DNA from: Alcanivorax borkumensis SK2
GTDB lineage: Bacteria > Pseudomonadota > Gammaproteobacteria > Pseudomonadales > Alcanivoracaceae
Assembly (NCBI RefSeq): GCF_000009365.1
Contig: NC_008260.1
Coordinates: forward strand, 1 to 64,000
Direction: 5' to 3'
DNA length: 64,000 nucleotides
In this document: piece after piece, positions 1-12,162 of the stretch
Layout: each line of letters begins with the position of its first letter
How positions within the stretch are numbered: position 1 is the stretch's first letter
Program-made: the position numbers and the translations under genes
The notes under the pieces: model-generated
Told to the model about the DNA's origin: nothing
Seen by the model: the letters and a program-made list of their open reading frames with translations, nothing else
Database searches by the model: none

Positions 1-1425
1 GTGTCTGAAGAGCTCTGGCAACGCTGTTTGACGCGGCTGGAAGATGAGTTGCCGTCGCAGCAGTTCAATATGTGGATACGGCCGCTTCAAGTTGCTGCGT
101 CTGCAGATGGTGCGGAGCTAACATTGTTTGCCCCTAACCGGTTTGTGGTGGATTGGGTTCGTGACAAGTACCTAGATCGCATTAGCGAGGTTCTAGGGGA
201 GATGCAGTCAGGCCCCCTTCCCCAATTGCGTTTGGAGGTAGGGTCTACCCGTGCCAGCACGCCTGCAGCATCGTACTTCAATGGTTCCTCCTCCTCCTCT
301 AGTAATGGGCCGATAACGACGCCTGCCGCGGCTCCAGCGCCCCGTCAGCCTGAGTCTGATAGCCGACCGCAACCCACTTCGTTGGGTGGAGCTCGTAAGC
401 ACCGCAGCAACCTTAATACAGGCTTTACTTTCTCAACCTTCGTTGAGGGTAAATCCAATCGTATGGCAGCGGCGGCAGCGCAGCAGGTAGCCGAAAACCC
501 GGCCAGTCATGGCTATAACCCTTTGCTTTTGTATGGTGGTGTGGGGCTGGGTAAAACTCACCTGATGCATGCGGTCGGCAATGAGTTGTTGCGACGCAAC
601 CCCAATGCCAAGGTGGTCTATCTGCACAGTGAACGGTTTGTAGCAGATATGATTTCTGCCTTACGTAACAAGACCATTAACGAGTTTAAGCGGTTTTATC
701 GTTCTGTGGATGCTCTGCTGATTGATGATATTCAATTTTTTGCAGGAAAAGAGCAGTCCCAGGAGGAGTTTTTTCACACCTTCAATGCGTTACTGGAAAA
801 TGGGCAACAGATCATTCTCACCTGCGACAAGTTTCCTAAAGAGGTGGATGGCCTAGAGGAGCGTCTGAAGAGCCGTTTTGGTTGGGGGTTGTCTCAGCCG
901 ATGGAGCCGCCGGAATTGGAAACGCGAGTGGCGATTCTTAAGAAAAAAGCCGAAGAAGCCAAGGTGGATCTGCCGAATGATGCGGCCTTCTTTATTGCCC
1001 AGCGGATTCGTTCAAACGTGCGGGAGCTAGAAGGCGCATTGCGTCGGGTGATTGCTCACGTTCGCTTTACCGGTGCGCAGATTGATATCGGCCTGATCAA
1101 GGAAGCGCTGAAGGATTTGATTGCACTGCAGGCGCGACAGATCAGTATTGATAATATTCAGCGCATCGTAGCCGAATACTACAAAATTAAGATTAATGAT
1201 CTTTTGTCTCCACGACGCACACGTTCCGTGGCGCGGCCCCGGCAAGTTGCTATGGCGTTGTCGAAAGAGTTGACCAGCCACAGCTTGCCGGAAATTGGTG
1301 AGAATTTTGGTGGCCGGGATCACACTACGGTACTGCACGCCTGTCGCAAAGTACTGGAGTTGCGGGAATCCAATCCGGAAATTGAAGAAGATTATCTGAA
1401 TCTGTTACGGACATTGACGTCCTAA
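1..1425 (+). CDS. dnaA: Chromosomal replication initiator protein DnaA
   Basis: Initiator ATPase that binds DnaA boxes at the origin and melts it to load the replicative helicase. The 474-residue protein has the usual four parts: an N-terminal domain to about residue 85, a Ser/Pro-rich linker (about 85-135), an AAA+ domain with Walker [10 protein letters not shown] (179-187) and Walker [10 protein letters not shown], and a C-terminal helix-turn-helix ending in the DnaA signature [15 protein letters not shown] (about 437-451). The start is GTG, the first base of the window, so its promoter and ribosome site are not visible. It heads the dnaA-dnaN-recF-gyrB cluster. Identification is very secure. 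Confidence 0.98.
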   Translation: MSEELWQRCLTRLEDELPSQQFNMWIRPLQVAASADGAELTLFAPNRFVVDWVRDKYLDRISEVLGEMQSGPLPQLRLEVGSTRASTPAASYFNGSSSSSSNGPITTPAAAPAPRQPESDSRPQPTSLGGARKHRSNLNTGFTFSTFVEGKSNRMAAAAAQQVAENPASHGYNPLLLYGGVGLGKTHLMHAVGNELLRRNPNAKVVYLHSERFVADMISALRNKTINEFKRFYRSVDALLIDDIQFFAGKEQSQEEFFHTFNALLENGQQIILTCDKFPKEVDGLEERLKSRFGWGLSQPMEPPELETRVAILKKKAEEAKVDLPNDAAFFIAQRIRSNVRELEGALRRVIAHVRFTGAQIDIGLIKEALKDLIALQARQISIDNIQRIVAEYYKIKINDLLSPRRTRSVARPRQVAMALSKELTSHSLPEIGENFGGRDHTTVLHACRKVLELRESNPEIEEDYLNLLRTLTS

Positions 1426-1477
1426 TCGGGGTGGCTCTGTGGCGAGCAAGACCCAATAACCAGAACGGGAAAGCGCG

Positions 1478-2578
1478 ATGAAATTCTCAATCAATAGAGA
1501 ACAGCTGCTCAAGCCGCTACAGCAGGTTGCGGCAGTGGTGGAGAAGCGGCAGACCTTGCCGGTACTGTCCAATGTGTTATTGGAAGTGGGTGATGGCCAG
1601 CTATCTATGACCGGGACAGACCTGGAACTGGAGCTGGTCGCCCGTTTGCCGCTTGAGGGCGAGCTTGAGCCTGGCGAAACCACCGTGCCGGCCCGTAAGC
1701 TGGTAGACATTGGCAAGAGCTTGCCGGCGGAGGCGGATATCCGTTTTGAGGTGGATGGTGAGCGCATGCTGGTTCGTTCTGGCCGTAGCCGCTTTACTCT
1801 GTCCACCCTGCCGGCCTCCGAATTCCCGAATCTGGAAGAAGATGCCGCTGGCAGTAGCCTTGAGATTAAGCCGGATGTGTTGCGTGGTCTGATTGATCGA
1901 ACAGCGTTTTCTATGGCTCAGCAGGATGTGCGCTATTACCTGAACGGGATGCTTTTTGAACTTAAGTCTGGCCGTTTGCGTGCGGTGGCTACCGATGGCC
2001 ACCGCCTGGCCCTGTGCGATGCAGAACTGGATGTACCCGTGGAAGAGGCGTCGGTTATTCTGCCGCGCAAAGGGGTGATGGAACTATCGAGAATCCTCGG
2101 GGATAGCGGTGAAGTTGCACGCCTGACTATTGGTCGTAATCATGTGCGTATCGTGGTCGGAGCGATCACTTTCACGTCCAAGTTAGTTGATGGTAAGTTT
2201 CCGGAATATGACCGAGTAATCCCGAAGGAAGGATCCCGTAAGGTGGTGGCTGACCGTGAGACCCTGCGCCAAGCGTTGGCTCGGGTGGCGATCCTTTCTA
2301 ACGAAAAGTACCGTGGTGTGCGGGTGCAGTTGTCTGAGGGTAGTTTGCGGATTGTGGCTAACAACCCAGAGCAGGAAGAAGCGGAAGAAGAAGTGTCCGT
2401 AGATTTTAATGGCTCGCCCTTGGAGATTGGTTTCAATGTCAGCTATCTGTTGGACGTGCTGAATACTATGGGTGGCACGCAGGCGGAATTGGAGATGGGT
2501 GATAGCAATAGCAGTGCCCTGGTTTTTGATCCTGAGAGTAAGGCAGCCGTGTATGTGGTTATGCCGATGCGCCTCTGA
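1478..2578 (+). CDS. dnaN: DNA polymerase III beta sliding clamp
   Basis: Ring-shaped processivity clamp that tethers polymerase III to DNA and binds many repair partners. The 366-residue product has the normal length of the three-repeat clamp, begins MKFSINREQLL and ends with the typical VVMPMRL C-terminus. It lies 52 bp after dnaA on the same strand, in the conserved replication cluster. No DnaA box was seen in the dnaA-dnaN gap. The ribosome site is weak (GGGAAAG upstream of the ATG), so expression may be coupled to dnaA transcription. Confidence 0.98.
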   Translation: MKFSINREQLLKPLQQVAAVVEKRQTLPVLSNVLLEVGDGQLSMTGTDLELELVARLPLEGELEPGETTVPARKLVDIGKSLPAEADIRFEVDGERMLVRSGRSRFTLSTLPASEFPNLEEDAAGSSLEIKPDVLRGLIDRTAFSMAQQDVRYYLNGMLFELKSGRLRAVATDGHRLALCDAELDVPVEEASVILPRKGVMELSRILGDSGEVARLTIGRNHVRIVVGAITFTSKLVDGKFPEYDRVIPKEGSRKVVADRETLRQALARVAILSNEKYRGVRVQLSEGSLRIVANNPEQEEAEEEVSVDFNGSPLEIGFNVSYLLDVLNTMGGTQAELEMGDSNSSALVFDPESKAAVYVVMPMRL

Positions 2579-2665
2579 GTATGTATTGTCTTGCCGGGGT
2601 GGTCTCCATCGTCGCCCCGTTGATGTTCTTCCCCTCCCCTTTTTTTGACCGCTGTTGTCTTTCCT

Positions 2666-3775
2666 ATGCTTAGCCGTCTCCAGTTAAGCAATTTCCGTAA
2701 CTACGGCACCGCTGAAGTGGATCTGTCTTCGTCCCTGAATGTGATCCTTGGGGATAATGGCAGCGGCAAAACCAGTTTGCTGGAAGCGATTTATTTTATC
2801 GGTAGTGGCGGTCGTTCCTTTCGTGGTGGTCGTTTGTCGCGGTTAGTGCGTGATGGTGCTGAGGCCGCCACCTTGTACGCTGAAGTGGTTGGTGTTCAAG
2901 ATGTACACCGTATCGGGATTCGCCGTACGCCTGGGGGGATTGATGCAATCAAGTTGGACGGTCAGACCCCCAAAGCGCTGAGTGAAGTGGCTGTTCTGTT
3001 GCCGGTATTAGCGCTGCACCCTACTTCGGTTGAGTTGGTTTTTGGTGCATCTCAGCTGCGTCGTCGGTTCATGGACTGGGGAATGTTCCACGTGGAACAT
3101 CAGTTTATGCCCGTGTGGCGCGCGGGATCCGCCGCGCTAAAGCAGCGCAACGCGCTGCTGCGAGCCGGCAATCCAAACCTGCGCGAACTGGGCTTTTGGA
3201 ATCAGCAACTGTCGCAGACTTCTGATAGAATTGAAGGGTTGCGCAGAGGCTATCTGAATGCACTGCAGCGTGGTCTTGATGAGGCCTTAACGGTACTGGC
3301 ACCGGAGCTAAAAATACGCCTTAGGTTGCAAACAGGGCTCCATAAGGGTGAGTCCTATGCCCAAGCATTGTCGCGTCTTCAGTCTGATGACTTGCGGCGC
3401 GGTTTTAGCCAGGCTGGGTTCCACCGCAGTGATATCCGTATAGAGAGCCACGGCGTTGTCGCCCGCGATCGTTTATCTCGCGGGCAGGCGAAATTGGTCG
3501 CTTATGGGCTGGTCTTGGCTCAGCTGCCCATGATTAGTCAGTCAGGTAAGGTTTGCACCCTGCTGGTGGATGATCTGGCGGCTGAATTGGACGAAGAGCA
3601 TCGTAATCAATTGCTTGGCTATCTTGCCACAACGGGCCACCAGACATTGATTACTGCGCTGGATATGCCCCAATGGGCTGCCATCGTTAATGATAATGAC
3701 GCATTACAGTCGGTCGAGAACAAAATGTTCCACGTGGAACATGGAAAGCTGCGATCCCTCACCGAGAGCAAATAA
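2666..3775 (+). CDS. recF: DNA repair and replication protein RecF
   Basis: SMC-like ATPase of the RecFOR pathway, which loads RecA at single-strand gaps. The reading frame is open from a TTG at 2645, but the conserved N-terminus MLSRLQLSNFRNY starts at the ATG at 2666, giving 369 residues. A Walker A motif (GDNGSGKTS) lies near residue 35, and the C-terminal ATPase signature LLVDDLAAELDEEHR is present. The hexapeptide MFHVEH occurs twice, once mid-protein and once close to the C-terminus. Each copy is the translation of an embedded parS site. The gene follows dnaN and precedes gyrB by 9 bp. Confidence 0.97.
   Translation: MLSRLQLSNFRNYGTAEVDLSSSLNVILGDNGSGKTSLLEAIYFIGSGGRSFRGGRLSRLVRDGAEAATLYAEVVGVQDVHRIGIRRTPGGIDAIKLDGQTPKALSEVAVLLPVLALHPTSVELVFGASQLRRRFMDWGMFHVEHQFMPVWRAGSAALKQRNALLRAGNPNLRELGFWNQQLSQTSDRIEGLRRGYLNALQRGLDEALTVLAPELKIRLRLQTGLHKGESYAQALSRLQSDDLRRGFSQAGFHRSDIRIESHGVVARDRLSRGQAKLVAYGLVLAQLPMISQSGKVCTLLVDDLAAELDEEHRNQLLGYLATTGHQTLITALDMPQWAAIVNDNDALQSVENKMFHVEHGKLRSLTESK
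3084..3099. promoter_or_regulatory. parS: parS centromere site 1 (inside recF)
   Basis: The sequence TGTTCCACGTGGAACA is a perfect 16-bp palindrome (18 bp including one flanking A/T pair) and equals the Pseudomonas-type parS consensus bound by ParB. It is translated in frame as MetPheHisValGluHis within RecF. ParB is expected to load and spread from here, linking the origin region to ParA-driven segregation and SMC loading. parA and parB themselves are not in the window. Confidence 0.93.
3726..3741. promoter_or_regulatory. parS: parS centromere site 2 (3' end of recF)
   Basis: A second exact copy of TGTTCCACGTGGAACA, 642 bp after the first and again in frame as MetPheHisValGluHis, lies only 34 bp before the recF stop. 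Two identical 16-bp palindromes in one gene cannot be chance. Paired parS sites within a few kilobases of oriC are typical of Pseudomonas and relatives. Confidence 0.93.
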
Positions 3776-6202
<2,427 letters not shown>

Positions 6203-6241
6203 AGAGACGTTGTACGCGTAACGTTACTTGTAGCAGGTATA

Positions 6242-6271
6242 AAAAAAGCGAACCTTAGGGTTCGCTTTTTT
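6242..6271 (+). terminator. Rho-independent terminator after gyrB
   Basis: The perfect stem GCGAACC/GGTTCGC has a TTAG loop, an A-run on the left and a T-run on the right, so it can act in both directions. It closes the replication operon and also lies just past the end of the opposing H-NS-like gene. Confidence 0.92.
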
Positions 6272-6296
6272 GTGTTGCTGCAGCGTGCGGTAATTT

Positions 6297-6653
6297 TTAT
6301 ACCGCAAAATCTTCCAGCTTGGCGCCTTTGCTCAGGGCATCCTGCAACCACAGCGGGCGTTTGCCGCGACCGGTCCAGGTATTGCCACTGTTGTTAGGGT
6401 CGCGGAATTTTACTTTTGCCGGACGACGAACTCCGGTTTTCTTTTTTGCGGCGTTCTTGCGAGTAGTTTTTTTCTTCTCAGTAGAACTTTTCAGCAGATC
6501 CTGTGGAGCGACACCCAAATTTTTGGCCATTTTCTCCAGTACAGCCTGGGCATTTTTCAATTCGGCTTTACGCTTTTTATCTAGCGCGGATTCTGCCTGC
6601 TTAATCAGTTTTTCCAGTTCGTCGACAGACAATTGGTCAAGATTAATGCTCAT
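6297..6653 (-). CDS. H-NS family nucleoid-associated DNA-binding protein
   Basis: Small (118-residue) H-NS-like protein, expected to oligomerise and silence AT-rich DNA. The N-terminal half is a charged coiled coil (residues 1-50). A Lys/Arg-rich linker (about 60-80) follows, then the C-terminal DNA-binding region KFRDPNNSGNTWTGRG, which contains the family's TWTGRGKRP-type AT-hook loop. It converges with gyrB across a shared bidirectional terminator and is transcribed alone. The ribosome site upstream of the ATG is poor. It is closer to H-NS/BpH3 proteins than to MvaT, as judged by the TWTGRG motif. Confidence 0.88.
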   Translation of the reverse strand: MSINLDQLSVDELEKLIKQAESALDKKRKAELKNAQAVLEKMAKNLGVAPQDLLKSSTEKKKTTRKNAAKKKTGVRRPAKVKFRDPNNSGNTWTGRGKRPLWLQDALSKGAKLEDFAV

Positions 6654-6805
6654 TAAGGTGCCCTTATTTAGATCGTAGAATAACGGCTCAGACTGTAATT
6701 ATTTTAAAAGGCCTTGGCAATATAAAAGCTATTAAATGGCCCAAGTAACATCTAACCCCAGTTTATCAACCGCTCATACTCATAAAATAGCGAAGGTTGT
6801 AAATT

Positions 6806-7534
6806 TTAGCTTGGGTAATGATCCACTATCCATTGGTGTACTTCAGCGGTTATTTGCTTGGCTTTTTTATTTTCGGTCGAAATGGGGGGGCTTATGCGCA
6901 AGGTGATAGTACCTGGATAACGGATCCAGGTTTTTCGTGGCCAGCAATTTCCACTGTTATGGGAAATGGCTATCACGGGTACACCTGCTTGGCTTGCCAG
7001 CAAACTGCCGCCGTGGTTGAACTTGCCTAGCGTACCGGGTGGTTGTCGTGTTCCTTCCGGAAAAATGACCACACGCAGGCCGCTCTTGAGGCGTTGTTTG
7101 CCTTGGGAAAGAACGGATTTCAGCGCACCATTGCCATCACTTCGGTTGATGCGAATGGGATTAAGCAACGCTAAACCCCAGCCGAAGAAGGGAATCCAAA
7201 GGAGTTCCCTTTTCAACACGGTGGCTTGCGGGCTGATGAGTACCTGTAGGTAAAATGTTTCCCAGCTGCTTTGATGGTTAGCGAGAATGACGCAAGGGTC
7301 TTCGCTGAGGTGTTCGTGGCCTTCTAACGTTACGGTAATACGGTTTAGCCGCTGGTCGAGCCACATGGCAAAACGAGTCCACTGATTAATAAACCGGTGC
7401 CGCGCATGCCGTGGCAGAAATGGGCCGATAAGCACGCATAAGAAACTGTGAAAAATGCCGGTCAGGCTATATAGCACAAAAAAAAGTGCGCTGCGGACCT
7501 TGATCGACAGCGACGGTGGAGCGTGCGGGGTCAT
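6806..7534 (-). CDS. 1-acyl-sn-glycerol-3-phosphate acyltransferase (PlsC family)
   Basis: Inner-membrane acyltransferase that probably converts lysophosphatidate to phosphatidate in phospholipid synthesis. The 242-residue protein has an N-terminal hydrophobic segment (about 12-40). The catalytic block at residues 86-92 reads NHQSSWE, so the usual HX4D has Glu in place of Asp, a known variation in this superfamily. The second motif FPEGTR is at 158-163. Its ATG overlaps the gmhB stop by ATGA, with AAGGA upstream, so the two are translationally coupled. Which acyl acceptor it uses cannot be read from sequence. Confidence 0.9.
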   Translation of the reverse strand: MTPHAPPSLSIKVRSALFFVLYSLTGIFHSFLCVLIGPFLPRHARHRFINQWTRFAMWLDQRLNRITVTLEGHEHLSEDPCVILANHQSSWETFYLQVLISPQATVLKRELLWIPFFGWGLALLNPIRINRSDGNGALKSVLSQGKQRLKSGLRVVIFPEGTRQPPGTLGKFNHGGSLLASQAGVPVIAISHNSGNCWPRKTWIRYPGTITLRISPPISTENKKAKQITAEVHQWIVDHYPS

Positions 7535-8079
7535 GCTTTTTCCTTCAAGAGGTGATCTGTAAAGTCAGCGAGGGAATCATAAATAGAAACGGTGCCCAAG
7601 GAGTCCGGAAGGCCCTTTTCAAGAGTCTTATTGCCTTTGCCGGTGCGTACCAGTACCGGTAGGCAATGGCGAGCGATTCCCGCTTCAAGATCCCTAAGGC
7701 TATCACCAATCAGCGGAGCCCCGGCCACATCGCCATACTCGGTAACAATCTGATCGATAAGACCGGGGAGCGGTTTGCGGCAAGTGCAGCCGTCATCGGG
7801 ACCGTGGGGGCAGTAGACGATCTTGCCGAGCTTGCCGCCCTGCTCTTCTACTAAGGCGCGAAGTCGCTCATGCATGGCCTCTAACGTGGCTACATCATAG
7901 TAGCCGCGGGCGATACCCGATTGGTTCGTCGCCACTGTTACGATATAGCCTGCTTTGCTCAAGCGGGCAATGGCGTCAATGCTGCCGGGGATGGGGATCC
8001 ACTCGTCTACCGTTTTGATGTAAGCATTGGAGTCTTCGTTGATGACACCGTCACGATCGAGAATAATGATCTTATTCAT
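7531..8079 (-). CDS. gmhB: D-glycero-beta-D-manno-heptose 1,7-bisphosphate 7-phosphatase
   Basis: HAD-superfamily phosphatase of the ADP-heptose pathway for the lipopolysaccharide core. The 182 residues have the nucleophile motif DRDGVINED (catalytic D8 and D10), TNQSG (51-55) and the zinc loop CPHGPDDGCTC (Cys 90, 98, 100 and His 92) that is diagnostic of GmhB. It is coupled to the downstream acyltransferase by a 4-base overlap, a common arrangement in Pseudomonas-like genomes, where both sit next to glyQS. Confidence 0.94.
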   Translation of the reverse strand: MNKIIILDRDGVINEDSNAYIKTVDEWIPIPGSIDAIARLSKAGYIVTVATNQSGIARGYYDVATLEAMHERLRALVEEQGGKLGKIVYCPHGPDDGCTCRKPLPGLIDQIVTEYGDVAGAPLIGDSLRDLEAGIARHCLPVLVRTGKGNKTLEKGLPDSLGTVSIYDSLADFTDHLLKEKA

Positions 8080-8149
8080 GAGCGAATATTTATTTCCTCT
8101 GCCGCAGAGCGTCGCTGCCAGTAATGTTTCTACGGCAGATTATTATAAT

Positions 8150-8174
8150 AAAGGCCGCTGATTAAGCGGCCTTT
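8150..8174 (-). terminator. Rho-independent terminator after glyS
   Basis: Perfect 10-bp arms AAAGGCCGCT and AGCGGCCTTT enclose a 5-base loop. T/A-rich flanks are present on both sides. It lies between the glyS stop and the gmhB start, so it separates glyQS from gmhB-plsC transcription, although some read-through is possible. Confidence 0.88.
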
Positions 8175-8197
8175 ATTTAGGTTTTAGCGTATGGCTT

Positions 8198-10270
8198 TTA
8201 TTCCTGCAACAAACTGATATCCGCCACATTCAGGAACAGATCTCGCAGGAAGGCGAGCAACGCTAACCGGTTATTACGCACAGCTTCGTCTTCCGCCATC
8301 ACCATGACGGTGTCAAAAAAGGTGTCTACAGGCTCACGCAGTTGCGCAAGCATTTCCAGCACGCTGGCGTAGTCGCCGGCTTCCAGCAGTTCGTAGGTCT
8401 GTTCGAATGCGGCCACGACCATATTGGTCAACGTTTTTTCTGCTTCATCTTCCAGCAAGGCGCCATCGATTTCTTCGGCGGGTGCGGTTTCCAGCTTGGC
8501 AAGGATGTTAGAGACGCGCTTGTTGGCAGCCGCTAGTGCTTGCGCTTCGTCACGTTGTTGGAAGGCCGCCACGGCTTTCACCCGACGGTCGAAGTCCAGT
8601 GGCTTGCGGCAAGCATCGTCGATGGCCAGCACCGACAAGATCACCGGGGTAGCGATGCCTTGTTCCTGATAAATGGCGCGGTAACGGCCTTTGATGAACT
8701 CAAAAGCATCATCCACTTGGGCGGTATCAATACGCTCGCCCAATTGTTCGGCTGCTTTATCCAGTAGCTCACGCAGGTCAAGCGCCAGTTCATGTTCGAT
8801 GATAATGCGCAGCACGCCCAAGGTAGCGCGACGTAGCGCATAGGGGTCTTTGGTCCCGCTGGGTTTTTGGCCAATACCGAAGATGCCCACCAGGGTATCG
8901 ATTTTGTCGGCCAAGGAAACAGCCATGCCGGTTTTGCTTTGCGGCAAGGTGTCGCCGGCGAAACGTGGCAGGTACTGTTCATACAAGGCGTTAGCCACCT
9001 CTTTCGGCTGACCTTCCCGCTGGGCCAGATAGAAGCCCATGATGCCCTGCATCGTGTCGAATTCGCCGACCATTTCGCTGTTCAGGTCGGCTTTGCTGAG
9101 CTTTCCGGCCAGTTTAGCGTTGTCCACGTCGCCACCGATGTTCTCGGCGATCACGGCGGCCAGGCCACCAATGCGTTCGCACTTTTCGGCGACGGTGCCT
9201 AGCTGCTGTTGGAATACCACATTGGTCAAGCCTTCGGCGTGCTGTGCCAAAGTGCGCTTACAATCGTTGTCGTAAAAGAAGGCGGCGTCGGCCAAGCGCG
9301 GACGGATGACCTTCTCGTTACCGTGGATCACCTGTTGCGGATCCTTGGACTGGATATTGCTGATGGTAATAAAGCGGGGCATCAGCTTGCCGTCGTTATC
9401 CAGTACCGAAAAATATTTCTGGTGCTCTTCCATAGCACTGATCAGGGCTTCCTGGGGAACGCGCAGGAAGTCATCATCAAAGCTACCCATGAGTGCCTCG
9501 GGCCATTCCACAAGAGCGGTGACTTCGTTGAGCAGGTCTGGATTGATCTGGGCGACCCCGCCGGCTTCTTTGCCGGCCGCCAAGGTCTGTTCTTTAATCA
9601 TGGCCTTACGGCGGTCAAAATCTGCCAGAACGTGACCGTCGTTTTCGATGCGCTGGGCATATTCGCTGGCAGAGGCCAGTTCGATAGCGCCTGGAGCATG
9701 GAAGCGGTGGCCATAGCTGGTGCGGCCAGATTGCAGATCCAGCAGCTCAAACGGAATGACTTCGTCACCAAATAACGCCACCAGCCAATGGGCCGGGCGC
9801 ACAAACTGCACCTTGCGCTTGCCCCAACGCATGCGTTTGGGGATCGGCAGCTTCTGGATGGACTGGGTGAAAAAGGCGGGGATCAGTTCGGCGGCGCTTT
9901 TGCCCTGCTCGGTGATCTGTGCCACTAGGCGCTCACCCTTGCCGGTGTCCTGGCGGCCGAGCTGGTCTACGGTCAGTCCCAGCGAGGCGGCAAAGCCTTG
10001 GGCGGCTTTGGTTGGGTTGCCGTCGCTGTCGAAGGCTGCCTGCACCGCAGGGCCCTGGCGCTCGATATCGCGGTCGGCCTGTTTCTCATCCAGATCCCGC
10101 ACCAGCAAAGCCAGACGGCGAGGGGCGGCAAAACGTTCTACAGCACCGTGGTTCAGGCCAGCTTCATCCAGTTGGCGGACAAATTCATCAGTGAGCGCGG
10201 CACTCAGTGAGGCCAGCGCTTTCGGGGGCAGCTCTTCGGTGCCCAATTCAATCAGTAAATCCCGGGACAT
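8198..10270 (-). CDS. glyS: Glycine--tRNA ligase beta subunit
   Basis: Large subunit of the alpha2-beta2 bacterial glycyl-tRNA synthetase, contributing tRNA binding. The 690 residues match the family length. The N-terminus LIELGTEELPPKAL is the standard GlyS signature, and the C-terminal anticodon-binding region is present. The ATG overlaps the glyQ stop by one base (TAATG), so the subunits are translationally coupled and made together. A terminator follows. Confidence 0.97.
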   Translation of the reverse strand: MSRDLLIELGTEELPPKALASLSAALTDEFVRQLDEAGLNHGAVERFAAPRRLALLVRDLDEKQADRDIERQGPAVQAAFDSDGNPTKAAQGFAASLGLTVDQLGRQDTGKGERLVAQITEQGKSAAELIPAFFTQSIQKLPIPKRMRWGKRKVQFVRPAHWLVALFGDEVIPFELLDLQSGRTSYGHRFHAPGAIELASASEYAQRIENDGHVLADFDRRKAMIKEQTLAAGKEAGGVAQINPDLLNEVTALVEWPEALMGSFDDDFLRVPQEALISAMEEHQKYFSVLDNDGKLMPRFITISNIQSKDPQQVIHGNEKVIRPRLADAAFFYDNDCKRTLAQHAEGLTNVVFQQQLGTVAEKCERIGGLAAVIAENIGGDVDNAKLAGKLSKADLNSEMVGEFDTMQGIMGFYLAQREGQPKEVANALYEQYLPRFAGDTLPQSKTGMAVSLADKIDTLVGIFGIGQKPSGTKDPYALRRATLGVLRIIIEHELALDLRELLDKAAEQLGERIDTAQVDDAFEFIKGRYRAIYQEQGIATPVILSVLAIDDACRKPLDFDRRVKAVAAFQQRDEAQALAAANKRVSNILAKLETAPAEEIDGALLEDEAEKTLTNMVVAAFEQTYELLEAGDYASVLEMLAQLREPVDTFFDTVMVMAEDEAVRNNRLALLAFLRDLFLNVADISLLQE

Positions 10271-11274
10271 TATTGCTTCCCCTTTTTCTTTTGGCCGTCT
10301 TTCTGGGCCTGCTTGGCGGCCTTGTCATCCTGCTTTTGCAGCTCTGCCATTACTTCCTCGCGAACGGTGTCATCCGCCATGGGGAAGCCCAGCGCACGCC
10401 GCTTGTCGAAGTAGGCCTGGGCCACCGCCCGTGCCAGTGTGCGCACACGCAAGATAAAGCGCTGACGCTCGGTGACAGAAATAGCCTTGCGGGCATCCAG
10501 CAGGTTAAAGGTATGGGAGGCTTTGAGAACGTACTCGTAGGCCGGCAGCGGTAGGCCCGCGTCAATCAGCTTGGAGGATTCGCCCTCAAACAGGTCGAAC
10601 TGCTTGAATAGCTCGTCAACATTGGCGTGTTCGAAGTTGAAGGTGGACATTTCCACTTCGTTTTGCAGGAACACATCACCGTAGGTTACCTTGCCGAAGG
10701 GGCCATCTGACCACACCAAGTCGTAGACGGAATCCACGCCTTGGATGTACATGGCCAAGCGTTCCAGGCCATAGGTAATTTCACCGGTGACCGGATAACA
10801 GTCGATACCGCCCACTTGCTGAAAATAGGTGAACTGGGTGACTTCCATGCCGTTCAGCCACACTTCCCAGCCCAGGCCCCAGGCGCCCAGCGTGGGCGAT
10901 TCCCAGTTGTCTTCTACGAAACGGATGTCGTGCACCAGTGGATCAAAGCCCAGCATACGCAGCGAGCCCAGATAGAGCTCCTGAATATTGTCTGGCGATG
11001 GCTTCAGCACCACCTGGAACTGATAATAGTGCTGTAGCCGGTTCGGGTTTTCCCCGTAGCGACCATCGGTGGGTCGGCGGGAGGGCTGCACATAGGCACT
11101 GTTCCAGTTTTCCGGGCCAATGGCGCGCAGGAAAGTGGAGGGGTGGAAAGTCCCCGCGCCTACTTCCATATCCAGCGGCTGCACAACGACACAGCCCTGT
11201 TCAGCCCAGTACTGTTGCAGGGCAAGAATAAGGCCCTGAAAGGTCAAAATATCCGTTTGCGGTTGTTCCGCCAT
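10270..11274 (-). CDS. glyQ: Glycine--tRNA ligase alpha subunit
   Basis: Catalytic class II core subunit of glycyl-tRNA synthetase. The frame is open to 11406, but the conserved N-terminus [20 protein letters not shown] starts at 11274 behind an AGGA ribosome site, giving 334 residues. Family motifs include [20 protein letters not shown] and [12 protein letters not shown]. Compared with the roughly 300-residue enteric protein it has a longer, very Lys/Gln-rich C-terminal tail (about the last 25 residues). It is coupled to glyS. Confidence 0.97.
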   Translation of the reverse strand: MAEQPQTDILTFQGLILALQQYWAEQGCVVVQPLDMEVGAGTFHPSTFLRAIGPENWNSAYVQPSRRPTDGRYGENPNRLQHYYQFQVVLKPSPDNIQELYLGSLRMLGFDPLVHDIRFVEDNWESPTLGAWGLGWEVWLNGMEVTQFTYFQQVGGIDCYPVTGEITYGLERLAMYIQGVDSVYDLVWSDGPFGKVTYGDVFLQNEVEMSTFNFEHANVDELFKQFDLFEGESSKLIDAGLPLPAYEYVLKASHTFNLLDARKAISVTERQRFILRVRTLARAVAQAYFDKRRALGFPMADDTVREEVMAELQKQDDKAAKQAQKDGQKKKGKQ

Positions 11275-11435
11275 GGTGAATCCTGTTATTCGGTAAAGGT
11301 ATTCCGGTCCCAGATGGTCGCGAGGGATGGCCGCGAAAGGCGCCAAGTATACCGGCCCGGCTCGATAGGTGATACCGGTGGCGGTGGCTTGCTGCCAAGC
11401 AGACAATGTCGGGCAGATAAGAGAGAGGAAAAAGA

Positions 11436-12014
11436 ATGAACGAGCGTTGCCCCTGGTGCGGAGATGACCCGCTTTATCAGCATTATCACGACCATGAGTG
11501 GGGGGTGCCCAACCATGACGAAGGCAGCCTGTTCGAGTGCTTGAACTTGGAAGGCGCTCAAGCCGGATTGAGTTGGATTACTGTGCTGCGCAAACGCGAG
11601 CATTACCGGCGGGTGTTTGATGGTTTCGATGCGGAGAAAATCGCCCGCTATGACGAGCGCAAGGTGGCTGACTTATTGGTGGACTCGGGGATTATACGCA
11701 ATCGTTTGAAAGTGGCGGCTACTATCGGCAATGCTCAGGCTTATCTGGCTTTGCGAGACAAGGGCCTCACCCTGGATCAGTATCTCTGGGGTTTTGTGGA
11801 GGGTAAGTCGCAAATTAATCATTACCGCACCCTGCAAGAGGTGCCCACGACCACGGCGGTGGCGCAAGCCATGAGTAAAGATCTAAAAGAACGTGGTTTC
11901 CGGTTTGTCGGTCCCACCATCGTTTATGCTTTCATGCAGGCCACGGGTATGGTGAATGATCATCTTACTAGCTGTCCGAGGCACCGGGATTTGAATCCAG
12001 GAGTACAAAGCTGA
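11436..12014 (+). CDS. tag: DNA-3-methyladenine glycosylase I
   Basis: Base-excision repair enzyme removing 3-methyladenine from alkylated DNA. The 192-residue sequence begins [19 protein letters not shown] and carries the family's [18 protein letters not shown] block. The expected zinc ligands are present: Cys5 and a His near 17 at the N-terminus, and HLTSCPRH near the C-terminus. A GAGGA site precedes the ATG. It is divergent from glyQ with a 161-bp gap. Confidence 0.96.
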   Translation: MNERCPWCGDDPLYQHYHDHEWGVPNHDEGSLFECLNLEGAQAGLSWITVLRKREHYRRVFDGFDAEKIARYDERKVADLLVDSGIIRNRLKVAATIGNAQAYLALRDKGLTLDQYLWGFVEGKSQINHYRTLQEVPTTTAVAQAMSKDLKERGFRFVGPTIVYAFMQATGMVNDHLTSCPRHRDLNPGVQS

Positions 12015-12162
12015 CACGTCACCAGAATGGGTTGTGAATGGATGAGCTTATGCTGTCATGCTTCGGTTTCCGGTGCGCGTGAGCAAGGCCTTTCGATCAA
12101 CCCATCGCCTGTTGAAGAGCGTGTATCTCCCCTACCCTTCCAACATTTAACGTTTTCTGCGT

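Noticed and set aside
1426..1477. Possible origin or DnaA boxes between dnaA and dnaN
   Set aside because: The 52-bp gap has no TTATCCACA-like box or AT-rich unwinding region; the origin is more likely upstream of base 1.
9720..10457. 245-codon plus-strand frame opposite glyS and glyQ
   Set aside because: Shadow of two well-identified genes; Ser/Arg-rich translation typical of antisense frames.
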